In this document: positions 8,486-17,363 of the stretch, one piece after another
How the letters are laid out: each line of letters starts with the position of its first letter
How positions within the stretch are numbered: the stretch's first letter is position 1
Assembly (NCBI GenBank): GCA_902800345.1
Contig: CADCDO010000038.1
Coordinates: forward strand, 1-64,000
Length of the DNA: 64,000 bases
Source of the DNA: Fibrobacter succinogenes
GTDB taxonomy: Bacteria; Fibrobacterota; Fibrobacteria; Fibrobacterales; Fibrobacteraceae
Direction of reading: 5' to 3'
Position numbers and translations under genes: made by a program
Notes under the pieces: generated by a model
Databases searched by the model: none
Seen by the model: the letters and a program-made list of their open reading frames with translations, nothing else
What the model was told of the DNA's origin: nothing

Positions 8486-9484
8486 ATGAGAGAAAAAATC
8501 ATAGCATCAATGCTTTTAGTGGCATCTTGCGCATTTGCTCAATTCGAATCACAAGATAACTCTGCTTTCTCCAACAACAACAATTCCTCGTTCTCGGACA
8601 ACAGCAATCCCTATTACTATGCCGATGAGAACGCTACGTACGGAGAACAGATCGCACCTGCACAAGCTGCCCCCAGTGCGCCCCAACAAGCGAACAATAA
8701 TATCTACTACACAACAAATACACAACAGAACGATCCGTTCAACACAAATAACGGCAACCAGTATTACACGAACACCCCGAACAACGGCAACCAGTATTAT
8801 ACAAACAACCCGAGTAAGCAAATACAGGATCCGTACTACCACAACCACAGGGGTTTCTACTTTGTCACAAGTTTGACATTAGGTTTTACAACTCTCAGCC
8901 ACTCCGAAACGGACGACTACGATGGAGAAGATATCGAAAGAACATACAAAGGTATTGTAATACCTTATGAAGAAATTAGGATCGGTGGTTCCATCGCAAG
9001 CACGGTTTCAATTTACGCCGCATTGGGTATTGGCGTCGGAACTGGAACTTATGAATACGAAAAAAACAAATACAGTACAGACTCACGTTATAACTCGCCT
9101 GAATACGAAAACAAAAAATACGACGCCACGCATCTCAAATTCCTTTTCGGCGGCGGTCTTGAATTTTATCCCATCAAGGACGTAGAAAGCGCAGGTCACG
9201 GATTTTTCTTCGGCGTCACCGCAGGTTTCTCAATTGAAGGTGCTTTCTACGAAGATGAAGACGAAGACTATTACTACGATTACGATACCAATTCCGACAG
9301 TGAAGAATTTATCAACTTTTTCTGCCGTTTCGAAATTGGTAAGGACTGGTGGTTTGGCAGGCGCTGGAGTTTCGGCGTCTCGGCCAACTACACCTACGGA
9401 GCCCTTGATGACGGTTCATCCTACCGCTACAAAGATGAATTTTCAGCCCACACCTTCGGCGTAACCATAAGACTCGCCCACTAA
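8486..9484 (+). CDS. secreted beta-barrel-like protein with Asn-rich linker (paralogue A)
   Basis: A 332-residue exported protein. The signal peptide (MREKIIASMLLVASCAFAQ) is followed by ~90 residues rich in Asn, Gln and Tyr, including repeated NNGNQYYTN units, then a predicted small outer-membrane barrel with alternating aromatic/Gly strands (GFYFVTSLTLGF, IRIGGS, FLFGGGLEFYP, GHGFFFGVTAGFSIEGAF, FGVTIRLAH) ending in a terminal His. The ATG at 8486 has an AAAAGG site; longer in-frame extensions overlap the previous gene and are not credible. It is homologous over the barrel to the next gene, a tandem duplication that differs in the linker. Confidence 0.75.
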   Translation: MREKIIASMLLVASCAFAQFESQDNSAFSNNNNSSFSDNSNPYYYADENATYGEQIAPAQAAPSAPQQANNNIYYTTNTQQNDPFNTNNGNQYYTNTPNNGNQYYTNNPSKQIQDPYYHNHRGFYFVTSLTLGFTTLSHSETDDYDGEDIERTYKGIVIPYEEIRIGGSIASTVSIYAALGIGVGTGTYEYEKNKYSTDSRYNSPEYENKKYDATHLKFLFGGGLEFYPIKDVESAGHGFFFGVTAGFSIEGAFYEDEDEDYYYDYDTNSDSEEFINFFCRFEIGKDWWFGRRWSFGVSANYTYGALDDGSSYRYKDEFSAHTFGVTIRLAH

Positions 9485-9513
9485 TTTCGGACAAAATCAG
9501 CCTTTAAAAAAGA

Positions 9514-9540
9514 TAGTCATCCTCTTTCCGGGGATGACTA
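9514..9540. terminator. perfect 9-bp hairpin between tandem paralogues
   Basis: TAGTCATCC, a 9-base loop and GGATGACTA. There is no long T-run, so this could be a transcript-stability hairpin or a relative of the GTCATYCTGA inverted repeats rather than a strict terminator. Confidence 0.55.
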
Positions 9541-9562
9541 TGTGTTCTTAAAAAGGAATGAC

Positions 9563-10273
9563 ATGATAAAGATAATTCTTGCAACGGCACTTATATTGGC
9601 TACATTCACTTTTGCGCAGTTCGGCCAAACTAGTAAGACGGGCTCGGTTGACAAAAACGATTACTACTATCACCCCCATACCGGACTCTACTTTACTACT
9701 AATTTGACCTTCGGCTACGCCTCCTTGAACAGCCACCACGAAGAATCAGGCTGGGGCGATGACGAAACCTGGAATACGTCATTCACAGGCTGGTGGACGC
9801 CTTACATCGAAACACGACTTGGCGGTTACTATTCCGACGTCGCCGCCTTTTACGGAGCTATCGGATTCGGTTGTGGAATCGGCGAGTACGAAAAAATCGA
9901 TGCGTCGAGCACAAAAATGCTTTTTGGTCTTGGTGGGGAATTCTACCCATTCCAAAACAAAGAAAGCGCTCTTTACGGCATATTTTTCGGAATTTTCTTC
10001 GGCGCCGCCATAGAAGGCGTAGAAGTGGGAAAAGCCACGGTTTTGTTAGATGAAAAAAGATCCGATAAAAAAGAGAATTTCCACAATATCTTCGGACGAA
10101 TCGAAGCCGGTTACGATTGGTGGTTCAGCACCCGCTGGAGAGCCGGTGTGGCATTCAACTACTCCTATGGCCGATTCGTCAATAACGAGAATGGCAGGTT
10201 CTACGAATCATACAAAGACAGGGAAGTCATCTCGAACCACAACTTCGGATTGACAATAAGAATAGCACATTAG
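9563..10273 (+). CDS. secreted beta-barrel-like protein (paralogue B)
   Basis: A 236-residue exported protein with signal peptide MIKIILATALILATFTFAQ and a barrel homologous to the preceding gene: HTGLYFTTNLTFGYASL, PYIETRLGGY, FGLGGEFYPF, FFGIFFGAAIEGVEV, FGRIEAGYDWWFSTRWRAG and a FGLTIRIAH terminus. It lacks the Asn-rich linker. The ATG at 9563 follows AAAAGGA. It converges on efp across the hairpin array at 10283-10520. Likely a small outer-membrane protein; function unknown. Confidence 0.75.
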   Translation: MIKIILATALILATFTFAQFGQTSKTGSVDKNDYYYHPHTGLYFTTNLTFGYASLNSHHEESGWGDDETWNTSFTGWWTPYIETRLGGYYSDVAAFYGAIGFGCGIGEYEKIDASSTKMLFGLGGEFYPFQNKESALYGIFFGIFFGAAIEGVEVGKATVLLDEKRSDKKENFHNIFGRIEAGYDWWFSTRWRAGVAFNYSYGRFVNNENGRFYESYKDREVISNHNFGLTIRIAH

Positions 10274-10282
10274 TCAAATTTT

Positions 10283-10520
10283 CATTTTGGCGGTGAAATT
10301 GAGAATTTTTCATCATTTTCACCGCCATTTTTCTAGTTTATTCGCACTATTTCACCTTTTTTTGCATGGCGCGCGCAGCACAAGGCGGTGATTTTCACCT
10401 TTTTTGCGCCATTTCACCGCCAACAACTCGCGCTATCGACCACTTTCGACTCATTTCATCACGGACAAGTTAAATTTTGGCGGTGAAAACAGCATATTTC
10501 ACCTCCATTTCACCGCCACT
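10283..10520. repeat. array of three 95-bp-phased hairpins (GGCGGTGAAA/TTTCACCGCC)
   Basis: GGCGGTGA occurs at 10289, 10384 and 10479, exactly 95 bp apart each time. Each is matched 28-29 bases later by TTTCACCGCC (10317, 10412, 10508), giving 8- to 10-bp stems around ~18-base loops. TTTCAYC words also occur inside the loops and spacers. The spacers are not conserved. No ORF explains the array. Confidence 0.85.
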
Positions 10521-10543
10521 TTTGCATTTTCATCACCAAAACC

Positions 10544-10573
10544 ATCAAAAAAAGCCCCCGAACGAGTCGGGGG
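10544..10573 (-). terminator. rho-independent terminator of efp
   Basis: On the minus strand CCCCCGA, a 5-base loop and TCGGGGG are followed by CTTTTTTT, directly downstream of the efp stop. Confidence 0.85.
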
Positions 10574-10607
10574 TGACAAAAGCGTCATTTTTGCGCAGGC
10601 GAAAATC

Positions 10608-11192
10608 TTACTTAGCTCTTTCGAGGTAAGAACCGTCGCGGGTATCGACGCGGATCTTGGTGTTGTTTTCGATGAAGAGCGGAATCATCACCTTGGCGCC
10701 AGTTTCGAGAGTGGCTTCACGCATCACGTTACCGCTGGTGTTGCCCTGGACTGCCGGAGGAGCGTCCACGATCATCAAGTCAACGAATGTCGGCGGGATA
10801 ACTTCGATCGGGAGCGTAGCCTGAGTCTTCGGATCCTTCCACCAAGTCACTTCGACAGTAGCACCGTCGAGGAGCCAAACTTCGCAGCCATTGAGAGCTT
10901 CCTTGGCAATTTCCATCGTTTCCTGAGTGGTGTTGTCCAAGAAGTACCAAGTAGAACCGTCGTTGTAGAGGTAGGTCATTTCGGTGTAGGTCACATCAGC
11001 TTCTTCCACCGTGTCACCGCTCTTCCAAGTACGTTCGAGAGTACGGCCAGTCACCAAGTTCTTGATACGAACGCGGTTGAATGCCTGACCCTTACCCGGC
11101 TTCACAAACTGGTTTTCGATGATTTCGTACGGCTGACCATCAACCATGATTTTCAATTTTTTACGGAATTCGTTGGTGCTTACAGTACCCAT
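10608..11192 (-). CDS. efp: translation elongation factor P
   Basis: A 194-residue EF-P, which binds between the P and E sites and relieves ribosome stalling at polyproline. It has the KOW-like N-terminal domain and two OB domains. The modification loop reads KPGKGQAFNRVR, as in E. coli-type EF-P where the lysine after PG is beta-lysylated. VMIPLFIENNTKIRVDTRDG is the conserved C-terminus. The start at 11192 has an AAGAGGA site. The gene lies divergent from epmB, the enzyme expected to supply beta-lysine, 41 bases away. The Pro-rich segments in nearby lipoproteins are potential EF-P clients. Confidence 0.97.
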   Translation of the reverse strand: MGTVSTNEFRKKLKIMVDGQPYEIIENQFVKPGKGQAFNRVRIKNLVTGRTLERTWKSGDTVEEADVTYTEMTYLYNDGSTWYFLDNTTQETMEIAKEALNGCEVWLLDGATVEVTWWKDPKTQATLPIEVIPPTFVDLMIVDAPPAVQGNTSGNVMREATLETGAKVMIPLFIENNTKIRVDTRDGSYLERAK

Positions 11193-11233
11193 ATTATCCT
11201 CTTGTTGATTTTGATTCTAAATTTAGCAATATA

Positions 11234-12202
11234 ATGGACAATTCTGTTAAAGTTTTCACGCATATTTCTGAATTTTTAGATTATTTGGGCAAAGATTTTA
11301 CAGGTTTGACGAGCGAGATGCAGGCAAACCTCGACCAAAGTCCCTCGTTTGCCTTCAACTGTTCCAAGCACTACGCCGACCTCATCCAAAAATCGGGCGA
11401 GCCCGCCAAACTGCTACGCGAGGTTCTGCCAAGCAAGGACGAACTCAAGGACGCACCCGGTTTTGTCGATGACCCTGTGGGCGACCTCCCCGCCGGCAAG
11501 TCCGAATGCATTCTGCAAAAGTACGAGAACCGAGCCCTTATCGTTTCGACTTCTGCCTGCGGTGTGCGCTGCCGCTTCTGCTTCAGGCGCAACTACCCCT
11601 TCCAGGACACGCAAAATATCGCGAGCGAAGTTTCGAACTGGCTCGATGTCCACACGAACATCTGGGAAGTCATCCTCTCGGGCGGAGACCCGCTCACGCT
11701 TGGACCGGGGCCGTTCCGCGATCTCGTAGAAGCGATTGCATTCCACCCGTCCGTGACGACACTCCGCATCCACACGCGTCTCCCGATTATGCGGCCAGAC
11801 CTCGTGATGCAGCATTTTGAACTTTTGCGCGAACTCCCCGCACGGTTCAACTGCGTGCTCGTGGTACACGTGAACCACCCCGACGAACTCGACGAAGAGT
11901 CCGCCGCCGTTTTTGCACAACTTAAATTCAGCGGTTGGACGCTCTTGAACCAGAGCGTTCTTTTGAAAGGCGTGAACGACGACGCACCGACTCTAGAAAA
12001 CCTGAGCCGCAGGCTCTTCGAGCAGGGCGTCCTCCCCTACTACCTGCACCAGCTCGACCATGCGAAAGGCGTCGCCCATTTTGAAGTCGGCGACGAACGT
12101 GCCCGCGAACTCATCGCGCAAATACGCACCAAGCTCCCCGGCTACCTCGTACCGAAACTCGTTCGAGAAATCGCCGGCGAAAAGAGCAAAACGCCGGTGT
12201 AG
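11234..12202 (+). CDS. epmB: EF-P beta-lysylation protein EpmB (lysine 2,3-aminomutase-like)
   Basis: A 322-residue radical SAM enzyme that converts L-alpha-lysine to (R)-beta-lysine for EF-P modification. The cluster motif CGVRCRFC (C-x3-C-x2-C), followed by FRRNYPF, is that of the KamA/EpmB family, and LPYYLHQLDHAKGVAHFEV is the characteristic EpmB C-terminal signature (PLP lysine region upstream). Its length fits EpmB rather than the longer catabolic KamA. The divergent arrangement with efp supports the assignment. No strong Shine-Dalgarno precedes the ATG. The ligase partner EpmA is not in this window. Confidence 0.93.
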   Translation: MDNSVKVFTHISEFLDYLGKDFTGLTSEMQANLDQSPSFAFNCSKHYADLIQKSGEPAKLLREVLPSKDELKDAPGFVDDPVGDLPAGKSECILQKYENRALIVSTSACGVRCRFCFRRNYPFQDTQNIASEVSNWLDVHTNIWEVILSGGDPLTLGPGPFRDLVEAIAFHPSVTTLRIHTRLPIMRPDLVMQHFELLRELPARFNCVLVVHVNHPDELDEESAAVFAQLKFSGWTLLNQSVLLKGVNDDAPTLENLSRRLFEQGVLPYYLHQLDHAKGVAHFEVGDERARELIAQIRTKLPGYLVPKLVREIAGEKSKTPV

Positions 12203-12320
12203 ATTAGACGAAAGAACGCCGCAAGCGGCTACAGACGAGAGACGTAAAAGAGCGGCTTTGCCGCAGTGGTTAGTGGTTAGTAAACAGTGGTTAGGGAATT
12301 CGTAGTGAGCATGCGATTGT
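12203..12320. repeat. short palindromes and AGTGGTT heptads
   Basis: Contains GCCGC-AA-GCGGC and GCGGC-TTT-GCCGC, then AGTGGTT AGTGGTT AGTAAAC AGTGGTT in strict 7-base phase (about 12265-12292). No gene. Confidence 0.55.
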
Positions 12321-13106
12321 TTAGAACCAATAGCCGATGCCGAGCTGGATTTTGTGGAACAGATAATACGACCCGACAATGCTTTCATCGATGTATTCTT
12401 CCTTCTCAACAGTTTCTTTTCCAGACTCGTTATCTATGCGGCTACCACCCCAGGAAACGGTATAGCTGCCGCAGGTTTTATCTACCGACACGACATCGGT
12501 CAGTTGGAACGTTAAATGAGCATCGACAAACAGTCCAAAAGAAAATTCGTGTCCGATACCTACAGATAACCCCGCTCCCAAAAAGCGGTCATCATGGCAT
12601 TTGTCCTGCCGATGTTCTTTCGGGATATAGAATTCACTTTTTCTCATAAGCAAAAAGTCAAAAACCGGGCCCGCCTCAAAATAAAGGATGTTCGGGATAT
12701 GAGCTTGAGCCAACAGAGGAACTTCCAGATAAAGCAAATAGTCCCTGTTGTAGCCAGACCAAAATCCGCCGCGTTCGCAATCGCATTCAAGCGACATTTC
12801 TTGATGTTCCGAAGCAAAATAGCGATAATCCAATCCAACGGCAGAATGCAAAGCAAAAAAGTTCGAAAGTCGGTACGACACATCAAACGAAAGCGTCGCG
12901 CCGAATCCGATTCTATCTGCATAAACGCCCCATGGGGCATCGGTAATTTCACCCACCTCGTTTAAATTCAAGCGGGTTCCAAGGCGAACTTTCGGAGACG
13001 TCACTCCATCCACCGTATTTTCGTCCACCATCCCAACGGCATTTGCCAAAAGTGGCAAACAAGTCAACATCACGGTCATCATCCGCGCGAATTTGATAAC
13101 AGGCAT
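12321..13106 (-). CDS. outer-membrane beta-barrel protein (paralogue 1 of 3)
   Basis: A 261-residue exported protein: a signal peptide ending LLANA, then a PorT/OmpW-like barrel. Shared features with the two paralogues at 14749 and 15569 are LSFDVSYRLS, LHSAVGLDYRYF, YLLYLEVPLLAQAHIP, YFEAGPVFDFLLMR, GLSVGIGHEFSFGLFVD and the aromatic C-terminus IQLGIGYWF required for barrel insertion. An AAGGAGGAATA site precedes the ATG. Function unknown. The three copies flank dcuB, suggesting local duplication. Confidence 0.8.
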   Translation of the reverse strand: MPVIKFARMMTVMLTCLPLLANAVGMVDENTVDGVTSPKVRLGTRLNLNEVGEITDAPWGVYADRIGFGATLSFDVSYRLSNFFALHSAVGLDYRYFASEHQEMSLECDCERGGFWSGYNRDYLLYLEVPLLAQAHIPNILYFEAGPVFDFLLMRKSEFYIPKEHRQDKCHDDRFLGAGLSVGIGHEFSFGLFVDAHLTFQLTDVVSVDKTCGSYTVSWGGSRIDNESGKETVEKEEYIDESIVGSYYLFHKIQLGIGYWF

Positions 13107-13236
13107 TATTCCTCCTTAATTGCCCCATATTTTACAAATATTTCTTTAAGAAAAATTTATCCTCTTTAAAAACGAAGGATTTTTCGAGATTCCAACAAAC
13201 TCGACTAGATACATTTCCCATTCCGAATTCATGGCA

Positions 13237-14607
13237 CTAGTAGAACAGCTTTACAAGCAACGTCCCGACAATAGTCGAAACGATGACACTCACCATGCCC
13301 GGCCGCATAAAGCTGTGGTTCAGCAAGTATTTTCCAATGACGGTCGTGCCAGAACGGTCGAAGTTCACGGTCGCAATGTCGGACGGATAATTCGGGATGA
13401 AGAAGTAACCATAGACACTCGGGAGCACACCCAACAGCACCGGGCCTTCGATGTTGAGGCTATAGGCAAGCGGCAACATCGCGACCACCACGGCCCCCTG
13501 CGAATTGATAAGAACGCTCACCGCAAAGAACGCAAACGCGATTGCCCACGGATAATGCTGCACAATATCCTTGAGCCCGCCCTGCATCACGTCCATGTAA
13601 TTTGCAAAGTACGTATCGGCAAGCCACGCGATACCGTAAATGGCGACAACGGCGACCATGCCGCTCTGCCACACGGCTCCCGCCACGGCCTTCTTGGGTT
13701 TCGCGTTGCAAAAAAGAATCATGAACGCCGCCGCCGAAATCATCACGATTTGGATGATAATGTTCATCGCCAGCGGTTTCATCTGTTCTACGCCATCGAC
13801 TATCTTGCCCGTCGGAATCTGGGGACGGATATCGTGTCCCGCAATCTGGCAGATAGAAAACAGCGCAATCACGCCAAGAGCCGCAAAAAAGATATACACC
13901 GCACGTTTAGCCTCTTTCGGGACTTCCTTGTCAAGCACGGATGCCGTACTCCCGAACATGTATTCCTTCATCTGCGGATCCTTGAGGCGCGCCTGGAAAG
14001 CCGGATCCTTATCGAGATCGAGCCCTCGCCTGTACGAAACAGCCGCAGCCGCCATAAGGCCGCAAATGCACGCCGGAATCGTAATCGCGATGACCTGCAA
14101 GTTGTTGATATCAAATCCGTTCTTGTTCGAGATAATGACAAACGAAGCGACCGCCGCCGCAATCGGCGAACAGGTAATGCCCACCTGCGAAGCAACCGAA
14201 GCCACGGCACACGGGCGTTCCGGGCGGATTCCCTTCTTGAGGGAGATATCGCAAATAATCGGCATCAGTGTATAGACCACGTGACCCGTTCCCACGAGCA
14301 CCGTCAAGAAGAACGTGCAAAGCGGAGCGAGGAACGTAATGTGGTCCGGGTGCCGGCGCAATAGGCGTTCTGCAACCTGGATAAGCCAATCCATACCGCC
14401 GGAAGCCTGCAAGATTCCCGCACAAGTCACGGCGGCAATGATGATGTAAATAACGTCCGTAGGCGGGTTTCCCGGCCGCATGCCAAAGCCGAGCACCAGA
14501 ATGGCAAGGCCAATACCCGAAATGGCCCCAAGCGCAAGGCTCCCGTAACGCGAACCTACATAAAGGGCCAAAAGAACTATCAGAAGCTGGATGATCATTA
14601 ATGTCAT
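13237..14607 (-). CDS. dcuB: anaerobic C4-dicarboxylate transporter, DcuB-like
   Basis: A 456-residue inner-membrane carrier with ~12 hydrophobic segments, exchanging or exporting fumarate, succinate, malate or aspartate. It tracks E. coli DcuB over its length: GMRPGNPPTDVIYIIIAAVT, LQASGGMDWLIQVAERLLRR, VGTGHVVYTLMPII, IRPERPCAV, a cytoplasmic LDLDKDPAFQ loop, GIAWLADT and NFDRSGTTVIGKYLLNHSF. The GTGHVVYT and DRSGTT segments favour DcuB over DcuA. In a succinate-producing Fibrobacter it would plausibly export succinate. It sits between paralogous outer-membrane barrels. The Dcu family is certain, the subtype less so. Confidence 0.92.
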   Translation of the reverse strand: MTLMIIQLLIVLLALYVGSRYGSLALGAISGIGLAILVLGFGMRPGNPPTDVIYIIIAAVTCAGILQASGGMDWLIQVAERLLRRHPDHITFLAPLCTFFLTVLVGTGHVVYTLMPIICDISLKKGIRPERPCAVASVASQVGITCSPIAAAVASFVIISNKNGFDINNLQVIAITIPACICGLMAAAAVSYRRGLDLDKDPAFQARLKDPQMKEYMFGSTASVLDKEVPKEAKRAVYIFFAALGVIALFSICQIAGHDIRPQIPTGKIVDGVEQMKPLAMNIIIQIVMISAAAFMILFCNAKPKKAVAGAVWQSGMVAVVAIYGIAWLADTYFANYMDVMQGGLKDIVQHYPWAIAFAFFAVSVLINSQGAVVVAMLPLAYSLNIEGPVLLGVLPSVYGYFFIPNYPSDIATVNFDRSGTTVIGKYLLNHSFMRPGMVSVIVSTIVGTLLVKLFY

Positions 14608-14748
14608 TTACATTTCCTTCCAAGCAATTTTTTTTAAAGATAAACAAAAATTTTATTTCTGGACAAAAAAAAATATAAATGCATTCTGATCAAATTTACT
14701 CTCGCACTCCTCACTATTGGATCGACATACGTCACCGATGCAATTTCG

Positions 14749-15534
14749 CTACCACCAGTAACCTACGCCGAGCTGGACTTTACCGAATTTATAGTAACGG
14801 TCTGGATAGTCGGTAACATGATACACCTTTTCCTCGGCACCTGTTTCTGGATTTTTGACGTATTCCCACCCGATGTCGTCACGGTCTCCGCAATTTGCGG
14901 CAACCCGCGCCAGATCCGTAAACTGGTAGGACACCCGCAAATCAACAAAGAGCCCCGATGCAAACTCATGGCCTATACCCACAGAAATTCCTGTTCCAAA
15001 AACGCGGTCTTCCAGGCATTTATCCGTGCGGTATTCCTTAGGCTCAAAATAATCACTTTTTCTCATGAGTAAAAAATCAAAAACAGGTCCGACTTCAAAA
15101 TAGATAACATGGGGAATATGCACCTGAGCCAAGAACGGAATTTCTAAATAAAGCAAATAATCCTTATCATAGCCAGACCAACCGCTTTCGCAAAGATCCG
15201 GATCATCAGAATTAAGACAAACGAGACCGCTTTCCTGATAACTAGAACTAAAATAGCGATAATCAAGCCCTACACCCGAATGCAAGGAAAACAAGGGTAT
15301 AAAACGATACAAGACATCAAACGAGAGCGTTGTACCAAGGCCTGCCCTATCGGCATAAATATCGTTCCAGTACGCATCCGAAAAAGTACTCACATAGTTT
15401 ATACCGGCATGACCGCCCATATGCAGCGATGTACCACCCACTTTATCAGCAGCCCGCGCCACAGAAACCGAAAGCCACAGTACACAAGCCAAAATGACAA
15501 CGAACAAATGACCAGCTTTACTTTCAGCTAACAT
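14749..15534 (-). CDS. outer-membrane beta-barrel protein (paralogue 2 of 3)
   Basis: A 261-residue exported protein with signal peptide ending SVARA. The barrel aligns throughout with the 12321 protein: TTLSFDVLYRFIPLFSLHSG, GLDYRYFSSSYQESGL, YLLYLEIPFLAQVHIPH, VIYFEVGPVFDFLLMRKSDY and a VQLGVGYWW terminus. AAGGAGGAATC precedes the ATG. It is encoded 34 bases after the third paralogue, so the pair at 14749 and 15569 is probably one transcript. Role unknown; possibly a channel accompanying the dicarboxylate carrier, on position only. Confidence 0.8.
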   Translation of the reverse strand: MLAESKAGHLFVVILACVLWLSVSVARAADKVGGTSLHMGGHAGINYVSTFSDAYWNDIYADRAGLGTTLSFDVLYRFIPLFSLHSGVGLDYRYFSSSYQESGLVCLNSDDPDLCESGWSGYDKDYLLYLEIPFLAQVHIPHVIYFEVGPVFDFLLMRKSDYFEPKEYRTDKCLEDRVFGTGISVGIGHEFASGLFVDLRVSYQFTDLARVAANCGDRDDIGWEYVKNPETGAEEKVYHVTDYPDRYYKFGKVQLGVGYWW

Positions 15535-15568
15535 GATTCCTCCTTACAAGCCTTGCATGCATCCAAGA

Positions 15569-16351
15569 CTACCACCAAAATCCGACGCCAAGCTTGAACT
15601 TTATCAGCTTATAGTACGTTCCCGCACGATTATCGTTCGGCAACAAATACTCATTCATGGCAACCGGTTCATCAGTCATCAAACGTTCTACAACAGGATT
15701 CCACTCAACATCCTTCGAATCCCTATCCACGAGGTCCGTAAACTGGTACGACACCATAAAATCGACAAAGAACCCAGACAGGAATTCATGCCCGACACCC
15801 GCAGCAACGCTAGCCGCAAAGCGACGATTCTTGAAAGGGTTGCTTTTATAGGAGTTGCTTTCGGGCGGCATATACGAATCCGTATGCGAATGGAGCAACA
15901 CGTCAAAAACGGGACCAACCTCGAAAAACATCATACCAGGAATTTTCAATTGCACCATCAACGGCACTTCCAGATAAAATTGCATCGTATTGATGGAGCA
16001 ACTTTTTGAATCCTTTTTTTCCACACCCATAAAGTAGGACTCTACGCAATTTGATATTATGTACCGGTAATCCAAACCCACACCGGAATGCAAGCGCAGA
16101 TACCGGGAAACGTCATACGCGACATCGAAAGAAAGCGAGATGTCAAGCCCCTTAGAAGTCATGTCGACCGTTTCCTCGTATCCGCTGTAGATATCCCATT
16201 CGGCATCGGTAATGACATTTATGAAACCTGCGCCTAGGCCTACGCCAAAACGCCAAGGAGAACCGCTAGAATCATTGGCCGCAAAAGCCAACAGCGGAAA
16301 ACAAAGCAGCAACGCTACCAAGAATTTATGTAGTTTACTTAGAATAGACAT
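15569..16351 (-). CDS. outer-membrane beta-barrel protein (paralogue 3 of 3)
   Basis: A 260-residue exported protein with signal peptide MSILSKLHKFLVALLLC...AFA and the same barrel layout (ISLSFDVAYDVSRYLRLHSG, GLDYRYI, FYLEVPLMVQLKIPG, FFEVGPVFDVLLHS, FKLGVGFWW terminus). It is more diverged from paralogues 1 and 2 than they are from each other. AAGGAGGAAAC ribosome-binding site. Likely first gene of the unit with 14749. Confidence 0.8.
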   Translation of the reverse strand: MSILSKLHKFLVALLLCFPLLAFAANDSSGSPWRFGVGLGAGFINVITDAEWDIYSGYEETVDMTSKGLDISLSFDVAYDVSRYLRLHSGVGLDYRYIISNCVESYFMGVEKKDSKSCSINTMQFYLEVPLMVQLKIPGMMFFEVGPVFDVLLHSHTDSYMPPESNSYKSNPFKNRRFAASVAAGVGHEFLSGFFVDFMVSYQFTDLVDRDSKDVEWNPVVERLMTDEPVAMNEYLLPNDNRAGTYYKLIKFKLGVGFWW

Positions 16352-16407
16352 GTTTCCTCCTTACATGCCACACGGAATTTTTCCACGAGGCGATTTATTG
16401 TTATTGA

Positions 16408-17361
16408 TTAATCTTTTTTACGGCCCAGGATTCCGTCAATACAAGCTTTAAATTCGGCAATGTTTTGTTTCTCGTATTTCGACACCTTGTAATCCCCAAT
16501 CTCTAGATACGGCGCATATTCCTCACGACACATTTCAGGCGAAATATCTCTTATTTTATGATATTGTCCGATACAGGTAACTCCATCAGACGACAAACGA
16601 ACAGATACGCTATCCATATAACGCACATAATCCAAGTTCAAGTCAAAAACATGGTCATCATAAACAAACCTCATACTTCTTTTCGTTTTTTCTTGGATAG
16701 TAATTCCATATTTCTCTGGACTATTGTCATACCATGAATAGAAAACATCTTCAAACATAATGGTATTTTTACCGTTCAAGAACCGGAATATATCACCCAC
16801 AAAATCCGATTTCATATAATCATAGTTAGCCACATCACCAACACGGGCTTCTACTTTGTCACCATCGATCTTAAAAAACTTATCGTAGGCATCGTTGTTA
16901 CAACCATAGACACCATCGAGATAGAAGCACTGCGTCAGAAGCCAAGTACCGTCCAACACGCCAGAGGTTCCGCCAACGTATAGAGCCGTAATATGTTCTG
17001 TTGTTTTTTCACCTTCGGAAATGTAGGAAAGCTGCAATGTATCATTACTGAAACTATATGCATAGCGATATTCATCAACAACATAATAGTCTGGATCATA
17101 GAAAAGCGTACCATCATTTAAAAAGCATCCTCCAAAAGTTTCGACTACAAACGTCACAGAATCTTTGGATTCATTAACTAGCGCCTTGCCCACTTGCGAT
17201 ACGCGAGCCGACGCGAAACCAGCACCCACATCATCACCAACATCCAACGCCGGCAACGATGAATTCGTATCTTCGGTAAAGCCGGCACATCCTGCAAAAA
17301 TTGCGATGCAACCAAGGCCTGTCGCAAAAATATTCTTGATAAAAGAATCAATCTTTTTCAT
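16408..17361 (-). CDS. lipoprotein translationally coupled to a TIGR02147 regulator
   Basis: A 317-residue predicted lipoprotein (leader ending IAIFAGC). The body has no domain I recognise: beta-rich, with GGCFLNDGTLFYDPDYYVV, LYVGGTSGVLDGTWLL and a Lys-rich C-terminus. The start at 17361 is favoured over longer forms by an AAAAGGAGACTGATA site and the signal peptide. The upstream regulator's stop and this ATG are only 2 bases apart (TGATAATG), so translation is coupled. The same regulator-lipoprotein layout recurs at 23652/22928. Confidence 0.7.
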   Translation of the reverse strand: MKKIDSFIKNIFATGLGCIAIFAGCAGFTEDTNSSLPALDVGDDVGAGFASARVSQVGKALVNESKDSVTFVVETFGGCFLNDGTLFYDPDYYVVDEYRYAYSFSNDTLQLSYISEGEKTTEHITALYVGGTSGVLDGTWLLTQCFYLDGVYGCNNDAYDKFFKIDGDKVEARVGDVANYDYMKSDFVGDIFRFLNGKNTIMFEDVFYSWYDNSPEKYGITIQEKTKRSMRFVYDDHVFDLNLDYVRYMDSVSVRLSSDGVTCIGQYHKIRDISPEMCREEYAPYLEIGDYKVSKYEKQNIAEFKACIDGILGRKKD

Positions 17362-17363
17362 TA

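Noticed and set aside
10283..10520. CRISPR array
   Set aside because: Only three units, palindromes rather than direct repeats with unique spacers of uniform size, and no cas genes nearby.
10404..11234. 276-codon plus-strand ORF
   Set aside because: Covers the hairpin array and the antisense of efp; efp is unambiguous.
13231..14364. 377-codon plus-strand ORF
   Set aside because: Antisense to dcuB; Arg/His-rich composition typical of a shadow frame.
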